Assembly (NCBI GenBank): GCA_011316305.1
Contig: SAUG01000088.1
Coordinates: 35,059 to 99,058, forward strand
Reading direction: 5' to 3'
DNA from: Rusavskia elegans
Lineage: Eukaryota > Ascomycota > Lecanoromycetes > Teloschistales > Teloschistaceae
Length of the DNA: 64,000 bases
Shown here: in pieces, positions 1 to 12,800 of the stretch
Layout: each line of letters opens with the position of its first letter
Numbering within the stretch: the stretch's first letter is position 1
Position numbers and translations under genes: made by a program
The notes under the pieces: model-generated
Seen by the model: the letters and a program-made list of their open reading frames with translations, nothing else
Told to the model about the DNA's origin: nothing
The model's database searches: none

Positions 1-1351
1 TTAAATAAAAAATTTAATTATATTAAAGTCGGATAATTTTTAATTAGAAAAATTAAAGGATTTTAGAATTTTAAATTTAATTTATTTAAAGATATTAAAA
101 TATACTCGGTATTTTATATATTTTTTCTAAAATTAGCCGATTTCGAAATAAAATTATAATAAATATTTAATTTCGAAATATAGAAAAAAAATACTTTTAT
201 AGTTAAAAAAATCCTATTATAGAAAGGTTAGAATTTTCTAATTAAATAAAAAGATTATTCTATTTTAAAAAATATTTAAAAATCTAAAAAAATATTTAAT
301 AAACTACTAGAAAACTCTATAGTAATTCTATTAAAAGAAATTAAAAAAGTTATTAACTAGCCGAAATTACTAAATAGTATAATCTGCTCCGAAATTATAT
401 TAATAAAAAAACTAAAATTAATAGATAAAAATAGATCTATAAAATCTTTTTTTTATTTTAATTCTTTAATATTTTATAGTTCGCTGTTAATTATAATATA
501 CTACTCTTTTATAATATAATCTAATTAATAAAATAGACGTTATTATTTTATATATATTTTATATAATTTTTTTTTTAATTTTTTATATTTATTTTTAGGA
601 TAATATTAATACGTAGTATCGAATAGAATAAAAATTTAAAAATAAATTTATTCTATATAATTAATATACTATTCGGAACCTTTATTAATATAATAGAACT
701 TTTTTAACTAGAAATAATTCCGATAAAAATATATAGCTAATATATTAATATCTAATAATAGGACTTTTTTATACTAATTTTTAGTTAATAATCTTTTTTT
801 TTTATTTATAAGAAAAAAAAAATAGAAGATTTTTTAGAATAAAAAATCTAAAAAAGGAATTTAGTATTATAAATATAGACGGTATACTTTAAAAAACGCG
901 GTAGTATTTAATATAATACTAGATTTCCTATTATATTTTAGTAGATAAAGATATAAAAATTATCTAAATATTAGTACTAAAAAGTATTTTATAGTTTTAG
1001 TAAATAAATATTATAAAAACTTTAATTTTAGTAGTTTTAGTAAATAAAAATTATAAATACTTTAATTTTAATAGTTTTAGTAAGTAAATATTTTAAAATA
1101 GAGCTATTTTAGTTATTTTAGTCTATAAATAATCTAAATAGTAAAGGATTCTCTTTATTTATATAGATTCTAAACTCGACGTCTTTATAATTCGTATTTA
1201 ATTTATTAATTATCGCTATATACTGTTCTAGTAATTAACTAATTTCTTTTCAATCTATTTAAATAATTACCCGTTATATCTCTATTTATAAATATATTAA
1301 TAAGTTTAATTAGCTTTTAAAAATATCAGACCTCCAGGTAGTTCTATAATA
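1..1351 (+). mobile_element. Ty3/Gypsy copy D: 3' internal end plus 3' LTR
   Basis: Bases 1-864 match the internal 3' end of copy C (about 35,245-36,091) and 865-1,351 match its 3' LTR, in the same orientation. The LTR starts TATTATAAAT and ends TATAATA, the RIP forms of TG...CA termini. The rest of the element lies to the left of the window. The internal part corresponds to the degenerate C-terminal chromodomain region described for copy C. Confidence 0.8.
865..1351 (+). repeat. LTR of Gypsy copy D
   Basis: It aligns end to end with the LTRs at 30,061-30,509 and 36,092-36,581. The shared features are the TATTATAAAT start, a repeated AGTAAATAAATA motif in the middle and the TATAATA end. Confidence 0.75.
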
Positions 1352-1355
1352 TTTT

Positions 1356-3480
1356 AATCTTTCGATATTTCCGTTGATTCCTATTTTTTAGCGACTATTT
1401 CGTTCTATAATAATAAAGTTAAAATCTATTTATCTTTTAATCATATATTTAGTATAGGGTCTAGAGTTTTTTTTTCTAGCTATTCTTTTAATTTAGATAT
1501 AGAATTATATCTAGTCTTTTCTATTTCCTTAATAATATTTTTATAGATTTTTTTAATATTTTCTATCTAGAATTTTTAGATTATTTTCTAAATTTTATTA
1601 TATTTTAATACTAGTTATAAAAGTAGATAGTAGTATTCTTTTTAAATTTTAATTTTCTATACTTTATCTCCTTTTTTAAAAAGAGTATTAATTCTTTTAA
1701 TCTATTCGTAATTCGTATTTAATATAATATCTAATTTTCTATATAGAAGATTTTTATATATAAAAAGATATATTATTTATAGTTCTATTATTCGTCCGAC
1801 TATACTTTTTTATACCGGTATTCTAGAAATTAATTCTTTCTATTTATTTTTAAATATTTTATATTATCTATATTTTAGAATTATTATAAAGTTTAAAACT
1901 TCGATAAATTCGTTTTTTATTTTAATTTTAATATCTACAACCCTATTAATTTATTATAGATATATTTAATAATATCTTTTAATTTAGTTATATAGTTTTT
2001 CTGTAATCTTATTTTTTTTTTCTCTATTTATAAAAGCTATTATTTTATAATTTGTAATTTTAATTTTAAGTACTACTATAAGAGGTTTTTCGGTTTTATA
2101 CGGTTTAAATTCTAATATTAGCTTCTTTTTTACTTTTTTCGGTTCTATAAAGTATTATCCTATCTTTTTTTTATCCGATAGATAAATAAGGTATTTACTA
2201 TTATAGCAAGCTATCTAATTTTTAGTTAAATATTTTCTAACTTTTCTTTTAAATAATTCTTTTATTATTTCGAACTAATATTTAGTTATCTCTATTATCT
2301 TTTTAATTAGATAATTTTTATTAAAATATCCCGTCTTTCTATATAAGTAATAAACTTTAATCCGCGATTCTTTAATTTCGGTAGTATCGAGCTCTATTAG
2401 ATCTTTTTTAAACTATTTTTTAGCGGGTTCTATTTTATTAAATATTTCTTTATTTATATATATTTTATATTACTAAGTATTAAATTTCGTCGCTAGTTCG
2501 ATAAAGGACGCTAGTAAATCTAGTTTTTCGATTACTATTATAGTTTCTTCAATTTTTATATAGAATCCTTTATAGAAATAGGCTTTTAGAACTAAAACTT
2601 TCTAGTCCGTTTTATAAACTAATTTTCTAAACTAAATAATATAGATAGCTACCGATTTCTATTATTTTAAAACTATTAGTTTCTTTTCTATTATTCTATT
2701 TTTATTATTATTTCCGAAGGTTTCTTTTATAGCTATAATTAGATTACCGAAGGTATAGAAAATCTATAATATTTTATCTTCCTTTTAACTTTCCGAGTTA
2801 TTAAGATAATTTTCTATACGGGGCTATATCTAATTAAAGGTTACCTTTCCTAGATATAATATTATAAATAGAACTTTAATCGTTTTACTTAGAAATTAGT
2901 TTATATATAATACGAAGTAGATATTTATTTAGATAAACTAAGGTTTTAAAGATCTTTTATTTCTTTTATAGATATTAGGCGTTACCGTTTTAATACTATT
3001 ACTTCGATCTATAGGGTAGGGTAATAGGACCGATATAGTAAATTATTAAAATATAACGTTCCTATATATTAAAGGACGTTATATTCGAGCCTAGCTATAA
3101 TTATAAGCGTCGTCCGAACTATTAAATAGTAAAAGAATAGACTAGCGTAGGTTATTATAATTAATTCTACATAGCCGCGAAAGTACGGTTATAATATTAC
3201 GAGGTATTTTTATTATATAGATAATTAAAAAGAGAATAGTAGAAACGTATTTAATAATTATATTAACGACTAACGGGAGAAGTTATCTAATAGAGGTAAA
3301 AAGTAATATATATAGTAAAAGTAGCCGATAGTATCGATAGATAGCCGTCCGTTAAAAGTCTCTATTATAAAAGTCGGCTATAGCGGCTATAGACGGCTAT
3401 GTATAATTAGATTCGCTTGCCTAGCTAATCTTCTAGCGTACCTCTATAGAATCGTAGACGTAATATTTTATTAAAAAATA
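1356..3480 (-). mobile_element. Minus-strand retroelement fragment with Gag-like zinc knuckle
   Basis: Read on the minus strand, about 2,308-2,354 translates to VYYLYRKTGYFNKNYL. With RIP changes allowed this is a CCHC zinc knuckle (C-x2-C-x4-H-x4-C), with C and H codons turned into Y. The frame continues downstream (to lower coordinates) into a protein-like string with scattered stops, and upstream into Gag-like text. The fragment is cut off on the left by the LTR of copy D. Its reverse transcriptase is not seen, so Gypsy, Copia and LINE-ORF1 origins all remain possible. The GC-richer part at 3,000-3,480 may be its LTR or leader. Confidence 0.45.
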
Positions 3481-3539
3481 GATTTATTATATAAATATAC
3501 TAAAGAAGCTATTACGGTAAAAATATCTAATATTAAAAA

Positions 3540-6500
3540 AAGCGAAATTTTTAAATTTTTAAATTCTACCGATAGTTTTTTATTTAATTTATTTCTATAG
3601 ATTTGGAATATTTTAGATAATTTACCGGATTCTTTCTAGAATATTTCGGTATCTATTATTAATAGAACTATTATAGAATCTTTTAATAGTTTATTAAATA
3701 TTCTTTAGATTTCTAAAAATTTTCTAAAATAAAATAATCTTTCTATTTAATTAGATAGTTCTAATCTTCCTATTATAGGATTTTTTTAACTATAAAAATA
3801 TCTTCTTTTTATATCTCGAAGTTAAATATCTATTATAATAGCGTTTCGGAATTAATTTGTTCTAAAAGAAATATATAGAATATCGAATATATTTTAGTAT
3901 CTTTAAATAGATCGAATTTGAAATTCTAAGGTCTTCTAATTTCTTTATTTAAAAATAGTTCGACTTTAATATAATTAAATTATTTATAATTTTTATTTCT
4001 AGATTTTTTATAAAAAAAGTATATTTTATTTTCGTTTTTTAGCTAAAGTACTATTTTTCGTCTTTAGTTATAATAATTAACCGAGTATTTCTATATTTTT
4101 AGAATATTTTTATAGATTTTTTTCTAAATATCGATTTTTTAAATCGCTAATTCTACTAATTTATATAGTAGCGGTTATTTAAATAAATTCGTATTTTTTC
4201 TATTATTAGTATAAAATAGTATTTCTTTTATTATATTTAATTTCTTTATATTAAATACTAATTATACTATTAGTAAAAGTAAAATCTAATTATTTTAAAT
4301 ATTATTAATATAGTACTTTTAATATTATTCTAAAATCTAACTAATATATTCTATCTATCTATTTATTACCGGATAGATTGCTATTAATATCTTTAATTTA
4401 ATATTAAATAGAGGAATAAAGGTTTTCTAATAATTTAAAAGAAAAAATTTATTTCTATTATTTATTAAAACTTTCGGTAGTCTATAGTATCGAAATATTC
4501 GATCTAGAATAATAAATCTAAGTTATTTTATTATAAAATCTTTTTATAATAGAATTATTTAGATATATTTTATAAATCTATCTACTATATTAAATATCGA
4601 GTTATATTTTATATTTATTATTAGATTTTCCGATTTTAGAAATTTAATAATAAAGTCTAATATAACTTTTTTCTATAATAAATCCGGTAGTTTCTAATAC
4701 TAAATCTTTATAAAATAAATAAATATAGTATATTTATTTTATTAATAATTAAAATATCTTTTAATATATATTTCGATTTATTATTTTCTATTAGCGTATT
4801 AGTAGTATTATTATAAAAGCTATATTATCTTTATTATATCTAGATATCTTTATAATATTCTATTATAATACTTTTTAATAAATTTATCGATTTTATTATC
4901 TAGTATTTATAGTTTTTTTTTTTAATAAAAAACTATTTTTAATTATTTCTAAATATATATAGTATCGTATTTATCTTATATTAATTTACTAATAGTAATC
5001 TATTTTTATTATTTTTATATAATTTTTTCATTGATTTAAAATATCTATTTTTCTATTTTTTCTATCTAAAATATAATATATTCTAAATTTATATTAACCG
5101 AAAAATTTAAATTATTATATTTATCTTCTATTATATTACTTTATTATTATAAAATATAGAAGATTTTTATAGTCTATAAAAATTATTAATTCTAATAATT
5201 TTTCGGTATAAATTTTTTATTATTTTAATATAATTACTATAGCCAGTAGTTTTTTATTATAAATATTATAGTTTTATTTTACTAATTATAATTTCTTTAA
5301 TATATATACTACCGGATACTATTAACTATTATATTATTATAGGAATATATATCTATAGCTAGATCTAATAAATTAATTTCTATTTTTAATAGTTTTTTTA
5401 AATTAAATATTTTAAATATTAGATTTTTTATAAATTCTTTTTTAAAATCTTTAAATATTTATTAGTTATATTCTTTTTAATACTATTTAACGGTATCTTT
5501 TATTAAAATTATTAGAATAAAAGTTTTTTTAGAATAGTTTTTTATAAACTTTTAATTATAGTTTATAAATCCGAAAAAGTTTTAAATTTTTTTAATATTT
5601 ATTAATATTTTCTATTCTATAATAGTTTTTAGTTTTCTAAAATCGATATATAATCTATTTTAATTTAGAATAAATTCTAGAAAATTAACTTTTTTTTTAT
5701 AAAATTTATATTTTTCTAATTTAAAGTATAAATTTCTTTCTTTTAAATATTTAAAAACTTTACTAATATATTATTTATATTTTTCGAATTTTTAAAAAAA
5801 AATTAAAATATTATTAAAATAGGCGGTAATAAATAAATCTAAATATTTTCTAAATATATTATTAATTATATTTTAATAGATTATTAGAATATTTATAAAT
5901 TTAAATAGTATATTTATATATTTATAATAACTATATTATATATAAAAAGTTATTTTCTATTTTTTTCCGGCTTTTATTTATATAAGATTATATATTCTTT
6001 AAAAATCGAATTTTATAAAATATTTTATTCTAGAAAATTTATTTTTAAATTTACTAATATTTAATAGTAGATATCGGTTTTTGATTATAATATTATTTAG
6101 CTTTTAGTAATTAATATATAGATAGAAAATTCTATTTTATTTAATTTTAAAAAAAATCGAATATTTTATTAGTAATTAAAATTTTTTAATAAATTTCTTT
6201 TTTATATTTTTATCTAGATATTTATAGAATATTTTAAACTTAATTATAAATAATAAATAAATAAATCTAAATATAGATTATTTTCTAATTTAAATCTAAT
6301 TTTATAATTTTATAATTAATATTTAGATAATATTTTTATAGTTATTTCTTTTTAAAATAAGTTTATCTAATTTTTATATTTATCTAAAACCCTTTCTAAT
6401 AGATTTTTTTTAACTTTTTATTAAATAAAAAAAGTTTTTAAAAAATTTATAATTTTTCTTTCTATTTCTATTTTTTTAATCTAGTTAATTTCTACCGATA

Positions 6501-8990
6501 TCTAATAAATCGTACCTAAATAATTTTTAGTTATTTTTATTCGAAGCTATAAATTCGCGTTTTATATTTTATTTTTTATCTATCCGAAATTATTATTTCG
6601 GTATAGATTAAATACTTTTTATATAAAAGAATTATTTAAAACTAAATACTTTTTTTTTCTAGTCTATTACTAGATTATAATTTTTTAATTAAAAAGTTCT
6701 AAAGATAATTTTATAGCTAGCTATTTTAATAATATCGAACTAAAGTTTTTTTTAATATTAATTAATTATTATTTAGAATAATATTATTTTTTCTTTAATC
6801 TATTTATTTCTATTTAATATTTTACTTCTATTAATAACTATTAAATTATATAGATCCTTTTTTTTAATTTAAAGAAATTCTTTTTTTTTAATTAAATTTT
6901 CTAATATAGAATTTTCGGTTATATCTAAATTAATAAATATTTTAATTTTTTATAATCTATTATTAGTTTTAATAATTATTTTAATTATAAGTATATATAT
7001 ATAGCTAGCTAAATTGAATTATTCTTTTTAAACTATAAAATTTTATCTTTTTTTAAATTATTATTTATATTTTTATATTTCTAGCTTTTATAATCTATTT
7101 ATAAAATATATCTATAGAATTTCTAATTTAAAGGTTTATTTTTTTTTCTATTATTTTTTCTAGTATTTATATCTATTATATATAATATATCTAGAATAAT
7201 TATAAATATTATAACTTCCGGTTTTAATAGATATTATAGAAATATATCGATATAGTTTTAATAGATACTACCCGGCTCTTTTTTTTTCTAATTTATAAAT
7301 CCTATAGTTATTATTATAATAGACAGTCGAACTGAATAATATATATTAGTTTTCTACTATTATAAATTTTTATTATAATTCCGGTTTAAATATAATTTCT
7401 TTTTTAGAAATATTATTTTCTAGTTTTTTTTCTAGTATATCGATAATATTATCTGCTCTTTAATCCTATTTATTATTCTATAGATATTCGTTAATAATAT
7501 ATAATTTATAAACGTTTTTAAATCTTTTATAGATTATTATAAATCTTTTTTTTACTAGTTTTTTATTATAAAAAGCCTAAAGATATACTAGGCGAACGTC
7601 TTCTATTATAATTATCTATCTAGAAACGGCTTTCTTTCTAGTAGATTTCGTTAATATTTATAGAAAAGTATTATTTATTATAGCTTTCTATAGTATTTTA
7701 TTATTTTCTATAAATATAAATTTTTTATCCGAATTAATTTTCTAAAGTTTAGAGCTACTATCGTCGTTTTCTAAAATTATTTTTTACTAGTCTTTAGATT
7801 TTCTTAGTATAGAGTTAAACTATAGTTATTATATTTTATTTAATTATTAATTTTTTATAAAATAATCTAGTTTATTATAATTATAGTACGTTTTAGAATT
7901 TTTATTCCTTTTATTATTTCTAAAGTTTTTCTCTTTATATCGTTATTATATAGAATCTAGTTCTATTAGTATAAATCTATAGTAGCTATTTCCGGTTTTT
8001 TAATCTAATTATAGTTTTCTATAAAATTATTCCGGGTAATATCCCGCGTTATTTTATTATCTATTATTATAGTTTTTCTTTATATTTTATTTATATAGTT
8101 TCTTATTAAAGTCGATAGATATTTTAATTATATTATCTAGTATATTATATATTTAACTATTATATATAAATTTATCTTTTATTTATTTTTTAGATTTTTA
8201 TCTAAATATTATATATAGGGTATTATTTTTTTATTCCGTTAATAGTATCTATTTTTAGATTCGTATAGCGTAGTTAAATACTATATTCTCTTACTAAAGG
8301 TATTAAATAAAGTATATAATAATTTAAATTTTATTCGAAATTCCGAAAATTTTAAAAATAGCTTTTTTAAATTTAATAAATTATATAAAAATATATTTAT
8401 TATCTTTTTTATTATCTATATATTATTAAAGGAAAGATTTTTTCTAGTATTAGATTTATTTTTAAAGATAGAATTTAGTAAAAAGTATTTTTTTCTTTTT
8501 AGATATAGAATAAAATAAGAAGTAAATATTTAATTATATAAACCAACTTTTTAGTTTATTATAATCTCTATAATATTTATCGGACTTATTAATTTTAATA
8601 TTATAGTTATAATAACTAGTAGTAGAAATACTACCTTTTTTATTTCTATTATTATCTTTTATCTAAATTTTCTTTCTTTTAAATTCGGGCTATTTAGCTA
8701 TAGAGCTAAAATTATTTAAAGTAGAAATTTAACGTTAACTTAGGATAGATATTCTAAAGGTATTTAAAGTATTATAAAACTACTAAAAGGATTCTAGTAT
8801 TTCTAAAAATTAGTTAGATTTGTTAGTATATCTATAAACGGAGATATAACGGATAATTATTTAAATAGATTTAAAAATAAATCAGTTTAATTACTAGAAT
8901 AGTATATAAAGATAACTAATAAATTAAATACGAGCTATAAAAACGTCGAGATTAGAATTTATATAGATAATAAAATCCTTTATAATTAGT
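3540..8990 (-). mobile_element. Ty3/Gypsy copy A, truncated, RIP-mutated
   Basis: The sequence runs parallel to copy B (24,330-29,750) and antiparallel to copy C. Its right end contains part of the 5' LTR, starting at 8,770, which breaks off near 8,990. The 3' end of the element on the left, including that LTR, is missing. All frames are closed by RIP stops. It belongs to the same chromovirus family as copies B, C and D and appears older or more rearranged. Confidence 0.75.
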
Positions 8991-9469
8991 ATAATCAGTA
9001 TAATTAGTATACTAAATATAATGAATTAATTAAATATTTTATTTTATAGTAATTAATAATTAGTATAACTGAGCAATACTGATTACTAAACAATCCTAAA
9101 TATTCAGTATATACTAAAGGTCTTATTACTAAATACCAGATTTAATACCGGGTTTAGTCTAGAATTATAATAGATTTATACTATTAGATTCGCTAAAAAT
9201 ATAAAAAAAAAAGTATCAAGTTTAATTTAAATATCTAGATATATAACTCGTTTCCTAAATAAAAATATTATAGATAATTTCTAAAAATATCTATTATTAT
9301 ATTAATTAACGTATTTACTATATTAGTCGATATTTAAACCAGAATCTAGCCGCCTATTTAATCTAAAACTCTTTAAATCTAATATTTATTTCTAAAATCT
9401 ACTATTTCGGTGGTATTCATATTAAATAAATATATATATATAGCAATATTGAAACGGGAAAAAAAATCT
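8991..9469. other. Unassigned AT-rich spacer
   Basis: This segment separates copy A from chromovirus F. It holds short GTATAATTAGTATA-type direct repeats around 8,995-9,030 and no recognisable coding remnant. Confidence 0.5.
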
Positions 9470-9474
9470 AATAT

Positions 9475-9715
9475 TATTATAAACTATTTAAATTATCTGG
9501 AATTTATATGGAATTTAGTGGATATAAAAATACTAGCCGATAGTACCGGCTAACTAATATGCTAACTAAACTCCGTTAACCGCGGCTTATTAGTTCTACA
9601 GGATTTGTTACCTAATTAGGCCTAGCGTTCAGCCTTGTTCGCTTGTTTATAGATAAGTTTTCTATCTATATAGAAATATTAAGCTATTATTATTATCTAA
9701 AATCGATATATAATA
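9475..9715 (+). repeat. 5' LTR of chromovirus F
   Basis: It is a 241-base direct repeat of 16,934-17,174. It begins TATTATAAAC and ends CGATATATAATA, and both ends read as TG...CA before RIP. The shared core includes TACTAGCCGATAGTACCGGC and CCTAATTAGGCCTAGCGTT. Confidence 0.88.
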
Positions 9716-9766
9716 ATTAGTAGTAATAAAAGATTTATTGATAGATATTATATAATATATATATAG

Positions 9767-9823
9767 CGTTTATAAATACTAATTCCCGTTTATAAATACT
9801 AATTCCCGTTTATAAATACTAAT
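9767..9823 (+). repeat. 20-base tandem repeat, about 2.9 copies
   Basis: The unit CGTTTATAAATACTAATTCC starts at 9,767, 9,787 and 9,807, the last copy being partial. It lies about 50 bases inside chromovirus F, just after its 5' LTR, in the untranslated leader. Confidence 0.85.
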
Positions 9824-12800
9824 AATACTAGTAACGTTATCTATATTTTCGGAGATACTAATTATTTTAATTAAATATACTTTATTAGCAGTATTTACTA
9901 AACTACTATTATTTTTTACTAATTATACTTTATATATTTAGATATAATAGAAATAAATCGGTTTATTAATTAGACTTTAATTAATTATAATAGCGATAGA
10001 TAAGCTACTTTTATCTTTTAATAATAGTATTATCTTTTTCGGATACTAGCTCGTCGAGTTTATATATAGAACCGGTTCTAGATATACTACTAATTAGGAC
10101 TAGAATATACTAGATTTATTAAACTTTATATATAATAATTATAGCGACTCTAGATTTTCTAAAATCGAAGCAGATAATATTATAGATATTAAAATAAAAT
10201 TATCCTCCCGGCTATTCCGATCGCCTAAATAGCCCGACGAATAGTTAGATAGCGGGGCTATAGCGTAAGCTGCTATTAAACGTTTTAGAAAAAATATAGT
10301 AGAGTTCCGGAACGACTCTATATATATATAAACCCTCGTAAATTATTAAATCTCTTCTAAAAATAAAAAAAAAGGAAGATACGGTCGATAAAGTTCTAGT
10401 AAATTTTTTTATTTTATCTAAAACGGATATAAATAGAAAACTAAATATAGTATAAAACTATAGCTCTGATTTTATAATAATACGATTTCTCGAAAAATTA
10501 GAAAAATAGAATGTTATAATCTAGATAGAGCTTAAAGAACTTTACTAATAAAGTTAATAGAAAAAGAAAATATTTTTACTACTATCTAAACTTTCTATAT
10601 TCTTTACTAGAGCCGATAAATATAAGAAATTTATTATAGGCGATATTAATTACTTCTATCTTTTCTATAATAATAAATCCGCCGAGACCGGGCCTTATAT
10701 CGAATATATAGGTAAAAATACCTATTTCTATAATATCTATATTTTTACCCAATAAATTAAAGACGTCGCTAGATTAAATAGTAAGGTTAAGGAAAACCTA
10801 TAGATATATCTTCGCGGTAAAACTCTATAATAGTATTCTAATAAACTTTTAGATATATAAAAGAAATATCTAATAAAGGACTTTAATATATAGATTAGCG
10901 CCTTAATTACTTATTTTAAACTACTAATAGAAGAAGGAATACGTATTTTAAATAATAAAAAATATACTATCGAGGATATAAGCCGCTATTACGAACCTCG
11001 CGAATATAGCTAGACTAGGTTTCGAATTATAAAGATCGCCGAAACGACTAATATTCGGTAAATTATTATATAGATATAGATAGGTTCCGCTATTCCTTTT
11101 TATATTACTCTAGTTTTTAAATTAACGGAAAAGACTACTATTAATACGTTCTTTCGATTAATAGATAATTATAAGCTTAAAATCTAGACTATAGAAAAAG
11201 ATTACTTCCGATAATTCCGGGGAATATCCTCTAATAATTCTAGCTATTAATAAATAGAAAATCTATTTCTATTCCGATGTTAACCGGTACTAGAAGATAT
11301 AATATACTAATCGATATTTAGTTCCGGCCCTTCTAGATATAAATATTAGTATTTTATAGTTTAGTAGATTTTTTAGCCTTTCTAGAGATATTAGCTTCCT
11401 TTTATTAAGAGGGATCTACTAGGAGCGCCTTCTATTTAAAGCGACGCGAATTCCTTTCGCTTTATATTCGTAAGTAGATTAAGAAATCTATAAAGAAATT
11501 CCTTTTTAATATAGTAGAATTCTATACTAGCGTATAGTAATAGACTTTAGAGACCTTATAATAACTAGTTCTAAAGAAAACTTTATTTCGGCCTAAATTT
11601 TTAACGTTTAGTACCGCTAGCTCCGCTTTAATATATCTATTAAATAAGAGTTTATAAAGACGTATATAGTAAAGATTATTCTATTATAAAGGAAATTTAC
11701 GCCTAATATACCGAATAGGATTCTATTTATAGATATTATAGTAATAAATCCGCCGAATTTTATAATAAAGAGATCGAATACTATAATAGAGTTTATAAAG
11801 AGTTAGAATATAAAAAAGTTAGCTAGAATTTTATTAATACTAGGCCGAAGGTTTTATATTTATATTAGAAGTATAACGCCTTATTCGAGTTATATAATAA
11901 ATTATTTAAATATTTTAAAATCGTTTACTAGAATACGGAAAGTAATAAACCTAAAATATAAATATTTATTACTAAAAAGTAATTTCCTAGTATAGAAAAT
12001 ACTTTTATATTTCGTATAATCGTTTTAAATAGCGAGTAGATTATAGAAACTGGTTTAGTTTTTAAATATTTCTATTACGCTATTCTTTTATTAGTTTTCC
12101 GTCCGGATATATTTAATATTAAGGATATATATACTAATTTAGAATATATAATATTAATAGCCGATAGAAAGTTTATTTTAGAAAGTATTAAAATTAAAAA
12201 ACTACTAAAAAAGATTCCTATTTATAATATAAGCGAATAAATCTATCGGACCGATAAATTTACTATTTTTACTTTCTATCTAAAAGGCGATTTAGCTATT
12301 ATAGAGCTTATAAAGGAGATCTATATTATTAAAAATCTATAAACTAATCTGCTAGTAGATATAGATATTTCAACTCCGGAAAAAATAATTCTAGATTATT
12401 AAAAATAGTAAATTATTATCGGTAGATATAAAAACTTTAAAGTTAACTTTAATTTCTATATATATTATAAGTCTAACCTTAAATATACTATTAGAATTTA
12501 AAAGGATATTATTTTAAAATCTAATAGAGTTATACGAGTTCTAGTATAATATCGAGGCGATATTTCCGGAAACTATAATTTCTTTTTCGAATCTAAATTA
12601 AAATTAATTTCGAAATTAAATTTTAGTTCTAATAGTAGAGCTTTTATTTATATAGTCGACGTTTTATTTAGTTTCGTAAATATCTATAGCGTAAGCTATT
12701 CGCCGGTAGTTTTATTTAAATAAATTCGGCTTAAAAAAATTATCGAGAATCGGTATAAAAAATATTATACTGCCGTTTCTAACCTAATTCTACTTATAGT

